In this document: positions 1 to 13,071 of the stretch, piece by piece | How positions within the stretch are numbered: position 1 is the first letter of the stretch | How the letters are laid out: the number at the start of each line of letters is the position of its first letter | Notes under the pieces: generated by a model | The model's database searches: none | Seen by the model: the letters and a program-made list of their open reading frames with translations, nothing else | Told to the model about the DNA's origin: nothing | Origin: Linyphia triangularis | Taxonomy: Eukaryota > Arthropoda > Arachnida > Araneae > Linyphiidae | Assembly: GCA_963978545.1 (NCBI GenBank) | Contig: OZ021724.1 | Coordinates: 101,812,023 to 101,876,022 of the forward strand | Direction of reading: 5' to 3' | Length of the DNA: 64,000 nucleotides | Program-made: the position numbers and the translations under genes

Positions 1-3000
1 AAAAAGGCTGAAGTTTGTGTTTTTCCTCTTCGAATGAATTTATCGTGTCCTCAGAATTGGAGAGAGACATTCACCACTGGCTGGAAGTACTGACTCTATG
101 TTTGGGTTGAATGCTAGTTAGGTTAAGGTCCGATACCAACTGTAAAAGGATTGGAGGTTTAAGTTACTCAACAGTTAAAATCGCTTACAGTCTACTAATC
201 TTCTATGAATGTTGCCCATTACAAAACCTAGAGGGAATTTTCTCAAATGCTGTCTGCTCTTAATTTTAACCTTAACTCAAGAGGAGTAGGTAACACATTA
301 GTAAGCAGGATTCTTCGAGGTCTTAACTCATTCGATTGTTGAGTTATGTCACCTGCGTTCCCAACCTCCTAATTCAAAAGTGCGCTCATTGAATGTAAGA
401 CAGGATCCCCCATTCGCTTCTGAATCTCGTTCTCGTTACCCAAACCCGATTAACACCAGAATGTCGATACCATCCCAACGTTCTTTCTTTTTAAAAAAAT
501 AGCACCCAGACCTTCCAAAAAGAAACGCAAATTAGAATTAAAAAAAAAAAGAGAGAATCAAACTATATCCGTTCCATAATTTCGCTATCGTTCAAAACGA
601 AACAGACTCAACTACAATGTGTCATAAGTTGATAATGAAAGCAGTGAAAGCTCTCGCCTACATATCGCTATGAGATTGTGTTAATAATAATAATAATAAT
701 TAAAGAGTAAATAATCAAAAAAGATGTATGACGCTTGCTCAGTTGATAAGTTCCGTGGAATTGACTCGATCTTTCGACGCCCCTTGTTGCCGTCTTTTGC
801 GGGCCCCGGGCGACGCGGTTGACAGCAGGGTTAAGGAGGGTTGGCTTGTTTGGCGATTTATCGCTTCTCCAGGCGCCAATATGATTGAAAGTGAGGGACG
901 TTTTACCTTTGATAGGACTTTGGAAAATGAAAATTGAAAAGTAATTTTTTAAACGAGGGAATTAGTTGCATTATTAAAGAGTTGTGAAGTGGAAAGGCAT
1001 TTAAAATAGTTGTAAATGTTCGGAATGTTATAAAAGACGATTTAATAAAATTTGTTCGGCAACACTTTTGAAGTAGAAAAGAAAGTATTGGATATTTTAT
1101 AATAAATCATTTTTAATTATTTGCATGTTTACATAATTCCAATTTTTTTTTTAATTCCTTCTTCATTTCAGTTACTTATAATTTTCAGTGGCTGTTTTAT
1201 TTAAAAATAAACATGCGCTAAGTCTGTATTCCATCAAATTCCTCTTCCTTTCAAATAAAAATGTTCTAAAACACAAAACTATGTTATTTGAAAAGGTCCT
1301 CATCGTAAAAAGCAGTTTTGTGGTTTCTTCGAAGGAAGGCCTTCGATATTCCTTTTGTTATACTTACGGGCAACTATCCACAGAAAGTTACAACTTACCA
1401 TTCCAATAACAAATTCTATATCCAACATAAGGCAATAAATTCTTCCTTCTTCTTTATATCATAATTATGTGAGAAGATTATACAATCCGATAACTTGATG
1501 TCTCTTCTCTTACATATAAAACTTGCCCACGCAATCTCAGTATTTAATATTCCTTCCAATCCATGTACTTTTTTCGTCATCAAAAAACCAATACTGTCTA
1601 TTTATCACAAGACTAGCTCCCATCACAAAGTCTTGTGTTGTCTGTTGCCGTGGAAACAAAACTAGTTCCATTTTCAAAGGGGAATTTCAGAAGAAAAACT
1701 ACGTTTGCCGTATTATAACCTTTATGACTCGAAGATCCTGCATGCATATCCCCTATTCTAAATCGACGAGTCTCGTTTCTATAGCAACCTCCACTAACCC
1801 GACTATCTGGTGGAAGCCAATTTCCTGATAGACAGATAGTACATATAGCCAATATTCTTCCTCTTTAGAAACAAGGAAACTGATCTATACAATTTCTTAA
1901 TTCAATATCCGAGACCAAGTTATCTTTATATAAAGTAGTGCACCCGCAAAAATTTCAATACGATGTATACTATTCATAAAGCATAGCATGTTCATCACAT
2001 GCTCACAACTTGGTGTCTATTTTTTTTATGGACATAAAACCGAATATCCGCGCAATTTCAGCATTCAGTAACCATTCTCAAAACATAACAGGCTTCCTAC
2101 AGTGTCACACTGTTTGATATTCATTCTCTTTAATAGCGCAAGATAGCGAGTCCGCACTCATATCTCAATTGGATACAATCCCTATCTTTAACAGCGTTCC
2201 ACACAATCTCGCAACTCGATACAGCACTCCTCCTGAACATAAGACAGCATGTCCACATAATTCGGCAATTCGATATCCCCCCCCTTCCCCTTCTCGTCCT
2301 CTTCAAATAACAATAAACAAAATAAAAACATCTGATAAGGAAAAGATCCAACAGCCAGCTCAAACATCATATATGTATTAGATCCAAAACAAACAAGCCA
2401 AACCAAAAAAAATAGAAAAGTCTCCTCTCTCTCCCCCCCCTTAAAAAACCATCACGATCACATTGCGAAAAAGATGGATACCTGTCTTGAGATGAAGCGA
2501 GGTTAGGCGGGAAAAAATATTAAAAAACGGAGATTATAGAGAGGAGAAGAAGGGGGGGGGGGTTATAAATAAAAAGATCTTCAGGTATTCCTATACACCT
2601 TCAACAAGATAGATAAAAAAAAAAAAAAAAAAAAAAGAAGAGGGGCTGGCATAAATAACACGAAGAAAAAAGAGGTTTTTATCTCTGACCTGTTCCCATC
2701 TTGACGTGTGGAGGAATTGACTGAAAGAGCTTTCGCGGTTGGTAATTGCACGTGCGGCGTGAATAACCACGGCGTGGAAGGTCCGGAATATGAAGGGGGA
2801 GGGGGGGGATAATATTCACGCCCCGAAACCACCCTCCCCCCCCCCCTCTGTATATATTCACCAGCCCACCACCATCTCTGCAGAGCGATAGATCATTCTT
2901 AAGATCGAGACGGCTCGGGTAAGCCCACCTTATCTACCTAGACAAAGGCGCCTGGCAAAGGGGAATATTATTTGAGAGTACAAGCCTTATTATCACCTCG

Positions 3001-5762
3001 TTAGTACCTGTTCTCACACTATCCAATCCCCCCAACTCAACTGTCACCCCCCCCCCCCCCCCGCTTTTAGACCTCGTTGGATAGTGTGGCATCTTATTAG
3101 AGCCTTCTACGCGAAGCTCAGCTCTGACTGGACGCCATATCTGATTGATATCAGTACTCCAATGCATACAGAGATACATTACACTTCCTTTTCATCGGGA
3201 TGTGGATAGACTTTTTTTTTTTAAATATATATTTGGATACACTCTTAAAGGATATATATATTTAATAACAATCAACACTTTTGGTCGAGGTTCCACCCAG
3301 ACGCTTTAAGACTTTGGTGTGCAGTGTTTGTTATCACTGATATGCTTTTTCTTAGGTTGTTTATATTTTTTTTTTTGCTTGGTGAAATAGCGAGCGGTTC
3401 AGTGACCATCGGTAAGGCGTTACGATGGCAGCGTTCGATTAGAGTTAGCGGTATATGTTGTTGACTTGTGGTAGTGCCCCCTATCTTTTGTTAAGTAAGA
3501 ATGATTGGTACGAACTGTGATGTTCTTTTATGTTTTTTCGCGTGTTTACTTCACTTGGAGTTATTTAGTTTTCTCCTATATTTGTTTTGATTTATTGACT
3601 GGTAATTTTCTTGCAATTCGGCTGATTTGGCTTGGTCCTAAAGTAGGTGGATGTTGTGATGATTTATATCGATGGTAAATAAGTTTAATTGTTTATTCTT
3701 TAGCTGACATTATACCATGTGTGAGAAAAGAGTTGAAAGATATTGAATTATAAAAAGTATGCAGCAATACGCTATTAAAATTGAAGAAATTAATGGGAAC
3801 CGATTAGTAATTCAAATCCGTTTTGGAATTTGCTTTGAGATTCTGATTTCATATCGTTAGTTAATATTTCCTATTAATTTATTTGTAAAATAAAGCGTAG
3901 CATTATTTACATTAGTATGTTGTTAGATGAAATCAATGTGCTGCTACATTTAGTTGAAGCAAATAAATAGCACTGATGGATTTAGGGCAAAGGCATCTTT
4001 TTACGCATTTCATATCATATCGATATATGTTATCTTTGAACAGGTAAATAATTATTTGTTTTCAAAGACTTTTTATTATCTGAAACAATATTGAAACCAA
4101 TCAGCAAGAACCATCTTACTGCAATAACCAGTATATTATAGAGTTCTTTTATTATTAAAATATTGACTTGAATACAAAAAAAACAAAAAAAAAACATGCT
4201 TTCTCATTCACCATATGGACCAAGGTGCCCCAAACCAGAATCATTCCTCGCAACATCTGCACAAAGAAATAAGTAATTTATTCCACTCAAAGAATCAAGG
4301 AATAAGATTTCCCCAGTCCGACGAGCCATGTTTCCAACTGCCAAGATGGAAAAATGCTAATTCCTCTGAATATTCCATTAAGACTCGCGCATTCATTCCA
4401 TGTTATAAGTGATTCTGTAGAACCCGGAATTTGGCCACACACCCCTTCCTGATGCTCTCCTGTTGCCAAGAAAGAAAAAGCAATAATGCAAAAAAAGTGG
4501 GAGGCACTGAAACGCCATCAATTAGCCACATAGCAAGACCTGTCTTCTACTCTCAACAGCAATTAGCAAAGTTCCACCGTCCACCATTTTCTTTATTCCT
4601 CAATTCTTTTTGGTGCACCTTTTGTGGCCGGATCTTTTTTTTTTTTTTAAAAAAAGGTCACTACCGTTTTCAAGCTTTGCTGACCTTAATTATTTTCCGT
4701 GTGGATAATGTCGGTTGGCTATTATTGCTTTCTTGTTGAAGACAAGACTCATTTATCTTTTTATTTGTGTTTTCGTGTTCTTTTTTTTTTCCGAGGGGGG
4801 GAGGATGTTTGCCTTTGATCGTCTGCTTGTGTGGACAGGGCTCCCAGGGAGGTAGAGCCACCTTTTCCGAAACAGTTCACACCAGACGAGTGACGGATAC
4901 TTGGGTCGCACCCGCCCATTCGGAAAATTGGCTTTTCTTCGTTCCTGCCCCCTTGCACCACGCTTTTGTCTTCTAGACAGTAAATAAGTCAGAGCAAAGT
5001 AACTGCCAACAGCTTTTCGGTGTTATTAGTTTCTGATTGCATATGGGAGGTCTTTATGAAACTGGTTTTGTTTTACGCGCTGGAAATACTTCTGTAGCAA
5101 TATTCATAAGCGCCAGAACTATCGAAGTTTATGAATTTTTTATTTTGTTTTGGAAAATTATTTTCTGTTTTCTAGTTTAAAATTTTCTTGAGTGAAAAAA
5201 GTATTGTATAAATATATCATGTATATTCCGTAGAACTAATTATCGTATCAATTGCCAGCATATTTACTAATTTTGTACTTTTAGATGAAAATGAACCAAT
5301 GAGCTAACAATTTTGTTCCACTAACTAAAAGTTATCTTGCCTTATATTCATTATCTAATAATTGCTCCGCAATTCAAGTTTTCTAATTTGATAAAAAAAA
5401 AAAATCTGTTTAAAAAAAGATAATATACTGGTAAAAATTAAAGAAGAATGTTTATTGTTTAGCTGTACTTGCCCCATAGACTTAAAAATTATTATTATTA
5501 TTATTATTTTGGTCACAATATCAACCGAAGTATTAATTTAAAACATTTGAATTTTTATCATACTCCAGGTGTGACAACAGTTATAAATTTGAAGTCAAAA
5601 TATGGGGATTTTCTTGTATATATATAAGGTAATTATCTTGAATTTGACTTATGTACCCTCCTTTGGCTTTCACTTCAGAACCAGTTGGCCTGGTCAAAAA
5701 TAATTTATTGGGCATCCGAAGAATATCCCCATACTTTTAATTTTCCTTATTTTGACACATTT
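1..5762. other. Non-coding, probably GATA-gene intron or 5' flank
   Basis: I see no exon, RNA gene or recognisable mobile element here. The sequence is AT-rich with short GC-rich patches at about 770-900, 2700-2870, 3040-3150 and 4800-4970. Long G or C runs cluster at 2555-2571, 2796-2808, 2833-2848 and 3045-3062. Trinucleotide runs of the TAA/ATT type lie near 681-700 and 5489-5507. Reading frames in the GC patches are short and have no splice-site framing or recognised domain. A canonical N-terminal GATA finger (Cys-x2-Cys, then a CNACG motif) was looked for on both strands and not seen. Confidence 0.5.
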
Positions 5763-6455
5763 AATAATGCCTGGTTCTTTGTAAAGTTTTAAGATGCACT
5801 CATGACAAATAATAGTCTCTTTTAAATAATATACGGTTCTTTGTAAAGTTGGTAAAGTTCGAAGTTGAACTCATTACAAACAATAGTCCTAAAATAATAG
5901 TATCCCTTTGATAATGTCTGGTTCTTTGTAAAGTTGGTAAAGTTCGGAGTTGAACTCATAACAAACAATAGTCCTAAAATAATAGTATCCCTTTAATAAT
6001 GTCTGGTTCTTTGTAAAGTTGGTAAAGTTCGAAGTTGAACTCATAACAAACAACCGTCCTAAAATAATAATTTCCCCTTAATAATGTCTGGTTCTTGTAA
6101 AGTTGGTAAAGTTCGAAGTTGGACTCATACTAAACAATAGTCCTAAAATAATAGTATCCCTTTAATAAGGTCTGGTTCTTTGTAAAGTTCGAAGTTGGTC
6201 TCTTAACAAACAATAGTCCTAAAATAATAGTATCCCTTTAATAAGGTCTGGTTCTTTGTAAAGTTCGAAGTTGGTCTCTTAACAAACAATAGTCCTAAAA
6301 TAATAATCTCCCCTTAATAATGTCTGGTTTTTTGTGAAGTAGGTAAAGTTTGAAATTGGACTCATAACAAACAATAGTCCTAAAATAATACTCTCCCCTC
6401 TGGTTCTTTGTGAAGTTGGTTAAGTTCGAAATTATATTCCTACAAACAATAGTCC
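5763..6455. repeat. About 85-bp minisatellite, 9 imperfect units
   Basis: The phrase GGTTCTTTGTAAAG begins near 5773, 5835, 5920, 6005, 6090, 6174, 6250, 6325 and 6402, with variants in some units. Each is followed by a block containing AACAATAGTCCTAAAATAAT. Spacing is about 85 bp in the middle of the array and 75-77 bp in the last units, so a shorter variant arose at the 3' end. Units differ by several substitutions, so this is a moderately old array. No open frame crosses it. Confidence 0.85.
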
Positions 6456-9335
6456 TATATTTTGTTTAAAAAAATGAGAAACATTCCACTAACTTTACCG
6501 TTGCATTTACTCCAAAAAAAAAAAAAAAAACTAACAAGTTAACAATAAAAATCACCACTTGTCATACCATCCAACAACCCGATATCACCACAACCCTTTT
6601 CCACGGCATAACTGCATTATCCGGTTACCCCAATTAAACAGACGGTTGCGGAAATTTTCACTCTCCATTAAAACAAACACTACTTTACAAGAGGGAGGGG
6701 GTTGTAGAGCCTTTGCATCTCCCCCTCGTGTAACATCGGAGGGGGAGGGGGCTGTAAGGGGAGAAGACGTTTCGTTTGGCCCCTGTCGTTTCATGGTCCG
6801 ATAATCTTTGACAAGAGGCTACGGAATACGACGTTGCGGCGTCGCCAGGCATCTTTCCATCTCTTCTTAAAAGAGCATCCATGGGTTTGTTTGGTTGGCT
6901 AGATTTGGCTGTTAATCGCTTTATTGGCCGATGAGGATCCAAATGATGATTTTTTTTTATGTTGAATTGTGTGTTAAGGTATACATATACATTAGGAATG
7001 GCTAAATTTGACCCAAGTCTGCATTTTTGTTTTTTGGTTCTAAAATATTCGCGAATTCATTACCATTAAAATGATACTACTTTCTTTCTGAGACTCAAAT
7101 TACTTTTTAAATTACAGTAGGTTTTGTGAACCTGTTTTGTATCACGTTCATTTGTGTAGTTAACTTTAAACGCGTTTTCTGAAGAATGACATTTTGGTGT
7201 TATATGACTTTACGCCAACGGTCATAACTTCATAATAAATGGTCCGATTTACAAAATTCTAATTTTATTCAGAAGACAATAGTTGTGAATGTGTTTTCTA
7301 TGGAGAATTTAATATATATTGTTATAAAAAAAAATTTTATGCATATTTTAATCTTAATTTTTTGTTAAAAGCTATGCATTTTTTTAAACTTTTTATCCAA
7401 AAACTTATAATTAAATAAATATTGAAGCCAAATTCAAAATTCTCCATAGGAACATGCGTCAATATAATATCTCTTATTTGCAATAAAAATAATACCTCTA
7501 AGTTAATTACAAGTTTATTTATGTATGTTGTAATAATGTCCTAAATTTAATTACAATTAGCTGATTAAAAATTGACGGAAAAAAAGTTTATTTATAAAAA
7601 TACATAATTTTTAATTCTGATTTACTGCAAAAAAAATTGAAATTATAACCTAAAAATTAAAGAAAATCCTCTCAATTGTATATGTGTACCTTAATGCATA
7701 AAAAAGAACGATGAAGTCAGATATGGTTATTGTAGTTTTTAAGGTTAAAAGCCAGTTTTGCTATATCAAGAGTGTACGTACACACTTTCGTTTTAGTAAG
7801 TAGTTAGAAAAAGCTTAGTTATAAAAATGAAGCAGTTGTTATTTTCAAATATTTTCGTTATTTTAATTGCAAAATTGGGTTGATCTATATTTTTAAATCT
7901 ATTTTTTTTTAAATATGCTAAATAAAGTACTTGTAACTTTGCAAAAGAGTTTTTTTCTGGATCGTAAATGTCGTTATTTCTTAAACTTGTCTTCTGTAGA
8001 AAGTTTCTACTTTAAAGATATAGTAAAAACACTTTAGAATAAACGAGCACACTTAAATTATTTATTTTTTTAACCTGAATATACTCATTTGAACGCCTTT
8101 TAACTTTGCTAATAAGATGCAATTTGTAATGATTTTCATAAATTTAACATGAAACCTACAAGAAATCACAAAATAGGTGTTTTTCTATTGTGGCTCATTC
8201 TCAGACCCCGTGTAATGACTCATTTATAATGAAAGAAAAAAGATATTTCAAGAAATATAATCTTAACAATATTTATTTGAGCTAAATTATACACATACAA
8301 TTATTGAAGAAATAAAAAAGTATAATTTGTTATTTGTGAACTAAAACCTAATTCACAACATTCTTTTTTTTCCCTTTAATATATTAGCCTAGTTATTATT
8401 TTATCAGCGCTTTTAAAGTAAATGCTCTAATAAAATGAACCTGAAATAAGGTGAAGATAAATTTAGTTTCTTTACGAGTACAGACTAGCGAATTATGCCT
8501 GCATTTGGTTATATTCTGGTCATTGAAACTCAGCACAAAGCACTGTAATTACACACCATTGAATTGGTAGGTAAAAATCCTGTATACAATTTTCAATAAA
8601 TTTAGAAGTCTTTTCAAACCGTTAAAAAAAACTGTACTATATAAAAAAAAATAGACAGCAAAAAAATCGAGTGGTACCTTAATGCTCTTTTGTCAACAAA
8701 GAGCAGTCCCCCTTGAACCAAACAAAGAACTGTTACAAGGACCAATCCCTCTTGTGAGTGGTTAGCTTCCTCTACCGCACTTACTGAATAGTGGCCAATG
8801 AAACCAATCCATAAATGAGCATTTCTATTCGGTATCGGTTACAAACCGATGTAACTCAAGAAATTGATGCGACATCAATAGGACACTTCCAAAGTGGTTT
8901 TTGTAGTGGACAATAGCGTTTTCATGGGGATACCTTTTTGGAAAGTTTCTTAGAAAAGACGGTCGTATTGGGGTTGTTTATTTTTCAGGGAATAATCGCT
9001 TGGTTAAAAAGGAATATGGTTGGTCAATGATACTTTTAGAGAGGGTAACTGCTTTGTTGGCACAAAGCAAGTGGTTTTAAGTTACAACTTAAAAATTTAG
9101 TGTACTGTAATGCAAAAATGTTAGATTTAGATAATAAATGTTTATTTGGGGGTTAGTGCTATTCCTTTTCTTTATTGCATTTGAAAAAGAATGCTTTTTA
9201 AAATTTCTTAACGTTCGTTATCCTGTATCGTAAATTTTTAGAATTGTTTTAAATTTACTTCATTAGTTAATGGCATCAACAATCTGGAATTACTGTTAAT
9301 TGAATTTACTCAATCGTTCTCCCAACAAGAATTCT
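6456..9335. other. Non-coding AT-rich stretch
   Basis: Nothing gene-like is visible. A GC-rich patch at about 6695-6860 has short frames on both strands but no recognisable protein. Two short hairpins lie near 8680-8700 and 8830-8850; the second contains ATCGGTTACAAACCGAT. The 7000-8600 part is very AT-rich with no repeat seen elsewhere in the window. Confidence 0.45.
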
Positions 9336-9515
9336 CCGATCAAACGGTATAGTGGTTAGCGTGCTAACTTCTAGACCGCGAGGTTGCGGGCTCGAGTCTC
9401 GTGTAAGGCATGGGTGTTTGTAAATGTATGTTGGCTTGTCAAATGATGAACGTTTCAGCGCATTATAGCCCTCGTGTTGCTGATGGCGCCAGATAATCTG
9501 AAAACAGCCAACCAA
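9336..9515 (+). mobile_element. tRNA-derived SINE, copy 1
   Basis: This is a 180-bp element with a tRNA-like head: an A-box-like GTATAGTGGTTAGCGTG and a B-box-like GGCTCGAGTCTC, degenerate from GGTTCGAGTCCC. A unique body follows (GGGTGTTTGTAAATGTATGT ... GCGCATTATAGCCCTCGTGT) and then a CCAACC-rich tail. Flanking 15-bp direct repeats, CCCAACAAGAATTCT at 9321-9335 and CCCAACAAAAGTTCT at 9516-9530, match at 13 of 15 positions and are the target-site duplication. The mismatches suggest this is one of the older copies. Confidence 0.9.
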
Positions 9516-9530
9516 CCCAACAAAAGTTCT

Positions 9531-12500
9531 AATGCAAAAAATATTTAAGTTACTATAAGATTACAGATTTTAAATTTAGGGTGCCATATCTTATTACCTG
9601 GCTGGATTATCTCAAGGTTATTTTCACGACAACAAATTAGATGCCATTTACGGTGTCGAAGAACACTTTTTGCAGCTCTGAACCTTGTGCAACAATTTTG
9701 CTTCAATTCATAAGGATCTTCGTAGATTTTGTAGTCTTTAAATACCATCACCGATTGTCATTGCATCGATTGGTATTAGTACTGAAATACAAACTTAGTA
9801 AACTTGCATACGAAGTAAAAATTTCTCGGCATTAGCTTCATCCACTTGTTTCCTAACATTCGCTACGAAATGCGACGGCGATAGCATTTTACAAGTTTAA
9901 TTGAACTAAAAAAAAAGCTTAGATTTCCCTCCGGTCGACCATCGCAGGAATGAAACCGCGTTAAAAGTAAATGCCAACGGCTTCTTTATGAAACTCTCAT
10001 CCTACAACTCTCCAGAAAAAGAAGAACTAATGATTTAACAATCCATTATTCCTTCCACGTCCGCCCCTGGAGGACGGTTTGCGGTCCGAGCGAGTGACAG
10101 TGGCGTGAGATCAGTGGCGTTTTCGGCAAGGTCGAGGCTGGATTAATTGAGGATCCGTGGATGGACAAGTCAATGAGGCGGCTTGAAAAATGGCGATGCA
10201 GTACGTTATGTAAAGCTTTTTTTTTTTGTTCATCGAGAAGCTTTAACTTTTGGTTGAATGAATGGAGAGGATTCTTATAAATTAAAACATGACAATCAAT
10301 TATAGGGACCCTTACCATTAACGAATGTAAGTGTAAGTAAAGCCGTTTAACCTTAAAGAACTGACAGTGAAATCAGAAAAGGTTTTTACTTAAAAGATTT
10401 TCTATTCTGAAAATAGTTTTCTTCGCATAATCTGCCCAAAGTTCTTACTTTGGTTACCTCGGGTCTACATCCTTAGTTATTGTTGTGTTTTCCTTGGTAT
10501 GGAGTTCTTCACAGACAGACCCATCACACTTTGTCCATTCTATTCTCTTCCAACATAGCTCTATACCAAAGAATTTTAGAGCGCTATCCCATCGAAAAAG
10601 CTTACATTACCTTTATTAGAGTTTTATCGCATTACATGTAAAGCAGTTACACTGGTTTAAAAAAGCATGCATGGACAAATATAAAAATGGATTAAATAGT
10701 TTATATCAGAATTTTTTTTCTTTGTAAGAAAAAATAATAATGTACAAATTGCTATGTTTGAATTACATGCTGCAAATTAACAAACAATGAATTTCCGAAG
10801 GAAAAAAAAATGCTTATCGCTTAACATATTTAAAGGCAAAATAAAATAACAGGGGGGATATAGGTATTTTTTTTTATTCATAGCATCGCTGAAATTTTAA
10901 TACATCGTAACTCAAAATTTAACAAACTGGGATGATTGTGAGTTACAGACTGTTATGAGTCCAAACATGCATTGTCCTCAGAAATATCTTCAGAACAAGC
11001 ACTGCAGTCGTAAAAATATTTACACAATTCCTTGTATCCCAGCCTCACAGTGCCGATTTACACAACTATTTAAACCTCCCAAAAAGTTGCTTTCCCTGAG
11101 TTATGATATATAACTCTTATTTCCAGAAAAGATGTTTGAAAGTTTCTAAATTTCAGTAGCATTTTACTTAGGCTTATTCCCTTACGTGATGTACTGTGCT
11201 TTTAGAACCAGTGAAATCGATAGAAAATAACGATAGATATGGTCAACTCTAGTCGAATAAACCATAAGAAAACGTTTAATAAAAGCTTTGACTGGGCTGA
11301 AAATTCTTTGTTATCCAATCAGCATTCAACAAGAATGTTAATATACTGGTTTTTGTTTGTCTTGTTTGCAGCGCAAGCATGACAAAGACGTAAAACCAGT
11401 AATTCCAACCAGAGCTATACTCATAACAAAGACCATTTCTCTCAGCGCGTCTCCACGATTTCCTCCAGGATGGCATATTCAACTTGTCATTCCAGCAACA
11501 TTCGCGTTCGGGTATATATTCAGAATCGGGCAGCTCTTTCCTGGGTCGTAAATCACGCCAAGAGAAATGGACGGAAGTCGCCAAATGAGAATCTAATAAG
11601 TAACAAAACGCGTGTGTGCAGCTGAATCGCACCATTCCGTTTTTAATGTCTCCCTTGAAAAGGGGGGAGGGGGGGAGGGTCACCCCCCCCCCGCCCTTTT
11701 TTTTTATATGATGTTTGACTGTCTTATGGCCAAGTTCAGGCTGAGAGACCAGGAGCTGAATGCTTAATGAACAACTCTGCAACTCGAAGCATTCGGTTGT
11801 ATTTTCAGTATGGGGGGAATGGAGAGCCATAAAGTCGGACGCGAGGCCAAAAACTTACAAAATGTTATTTATTAATCCTGGCTTTCTTTTTTATGACTGG
11901 TAAGTGATATTAGATTTCTTTCATTATGGTTCGCAATTCTCGCTTATGACTCGAATTGCCAGAAAGTTATGTTAATTTCTTAATGTCTCGAATCGTATTT
12001 TTTTTTTTTTTTAAACGATTGACTTGTTTCGTAAAGAGAGTCAATTGTTTAATCTTATCGGTTCTTATTAAGAACTGATTTTGCTGTCAAGTATTTCAAA
12101 ACTGAACTATTGTTGTGAAATTGGAATGTGGGGCGCAAAAATCAAGAAGTGTTTCACAATATTGTATAAAATTCCATTCTAAATTTATTTAAGTTGAAAA
12201 CTTAATTATAATGCCATGGTAAGGTTTGAGGCCATACCTGAATTTTTAGCTTATCTGAATGATTGTTACCAGGTTGATATCTGTAAATTGTTCTACGTAG
12301 TAGTTGTATCTGCAAGGGAAATATTTAAAACGAAAACAAGTTAGCTTCTACTAAGTGAAGTTGTTAAACTGAAAACGCCATTTTTTATTTTGAGCTTAAT
12401 TGTAGGTACGATTTCTATGCTTAGCATGGCAGTGCGATATAACAAATCCATTAACAACAATAACTAATTTTTTTTGAAGGGGGAGGGATTTTGGCTCTTG

Positions 12501-12587
12501 CGTGGTGTTTGCATACCATCATCTCATTTTAAGACATATTCAACGTGTGATTTATTTTGAGTTATTTCGACAATGTTTAAAAGAAAG
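9531..12587. other. Non-coding stretch with one unexplained long minus-strand frame
   Basis: No exon or repeat family is recognised. A 184-codon open frame on the minus strand (11276-11830) is long for this base composition. It runs through a G/C homopolymer hairpin (11660-11697), shows no domain I recognise and has no obvious paralogue here. I therefore do not call it a gene. A slightly GC-richer patch lies at about 10055-10200. Confidence 0.35.
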
Positions 12588-12976
12588 TCTCAGTAAGGAT
12601 TATTCCTTATACTTTCTGTGTTATAATATCTATCCCAGTGCATTTAGAAACTACTTTCTGTAAAACCTTGACATTTGGTGAGTAGTTATGATAATGATCA
12701 GTTAACGAAATGATGTCAATTAAAAACTCAAATATATTTTACTTGAAATCTTTAGTCAATGCGTATGCAGTGGCTCCACCCGGTTTTGTCTTTTGCTATT
12801 TTAATTTTCATTTATAATTAGATCGACATTAAATGAAAACAGTTTATGTCATTTCATTAAGTGATCTTTTTCGTACCTACTCACCAAATGTCAAGGTGGT
12901 TATAGAAAGTAGTTTCTAAATGCACTGGGCTAGAAGATTGTAACATAGCTAGTATAGGGAATTATCCTTACTAGGA
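12588..12976. mobile_element. Inverted-repeat element (MITE-like) next to the C-finger exon
   Basis: The left arm (about 12591-12720) and right arm (about 12840-12973) are inverted copies of each other. Both contain CAGTGCATTTAGAAACTACT and CTTGACATTTGGTGAGTAG in opposite orientation, with similarity falling off towards the middle. Total length is about 390 bp, with a roughly 120-bp loop and no open frame. The element ends about 95 bp before the splice acceptor of the GATA finger exon. Terminal sequences are too diverged to assign a superfamily. Confidence 0.8.
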
Positions 12977-13071
12977 TATCTTAACTACCTCTTAATCTTC
13001 CTTCATGGCATAGATGTGATTGTAATGTGCATAATGTGGTGTGTGCTGACTTGGTGCTTTCTTTGTTTCAG

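Noticed and set aside
728..937. 69-codon frame over a GC-rich patch as a coding exon
   Set aside because: No splice acceptor/donor framing or GATA-type finger; open because of composition.
9350..9420. Genuine tRNA gene in the SINE heads
   Set aside because: A and B boxes are present, but the anticodon stem does not pair properly and every copy continues into the same SINE body with target duplications.
11276..11830. A 184-codon minus-strand frame as a gene
   Set aside because: It crosses a G/C homopolymer hairpin, has no recognised domain, and shows no splice or promoter context. It remains unexplained rather than supported.
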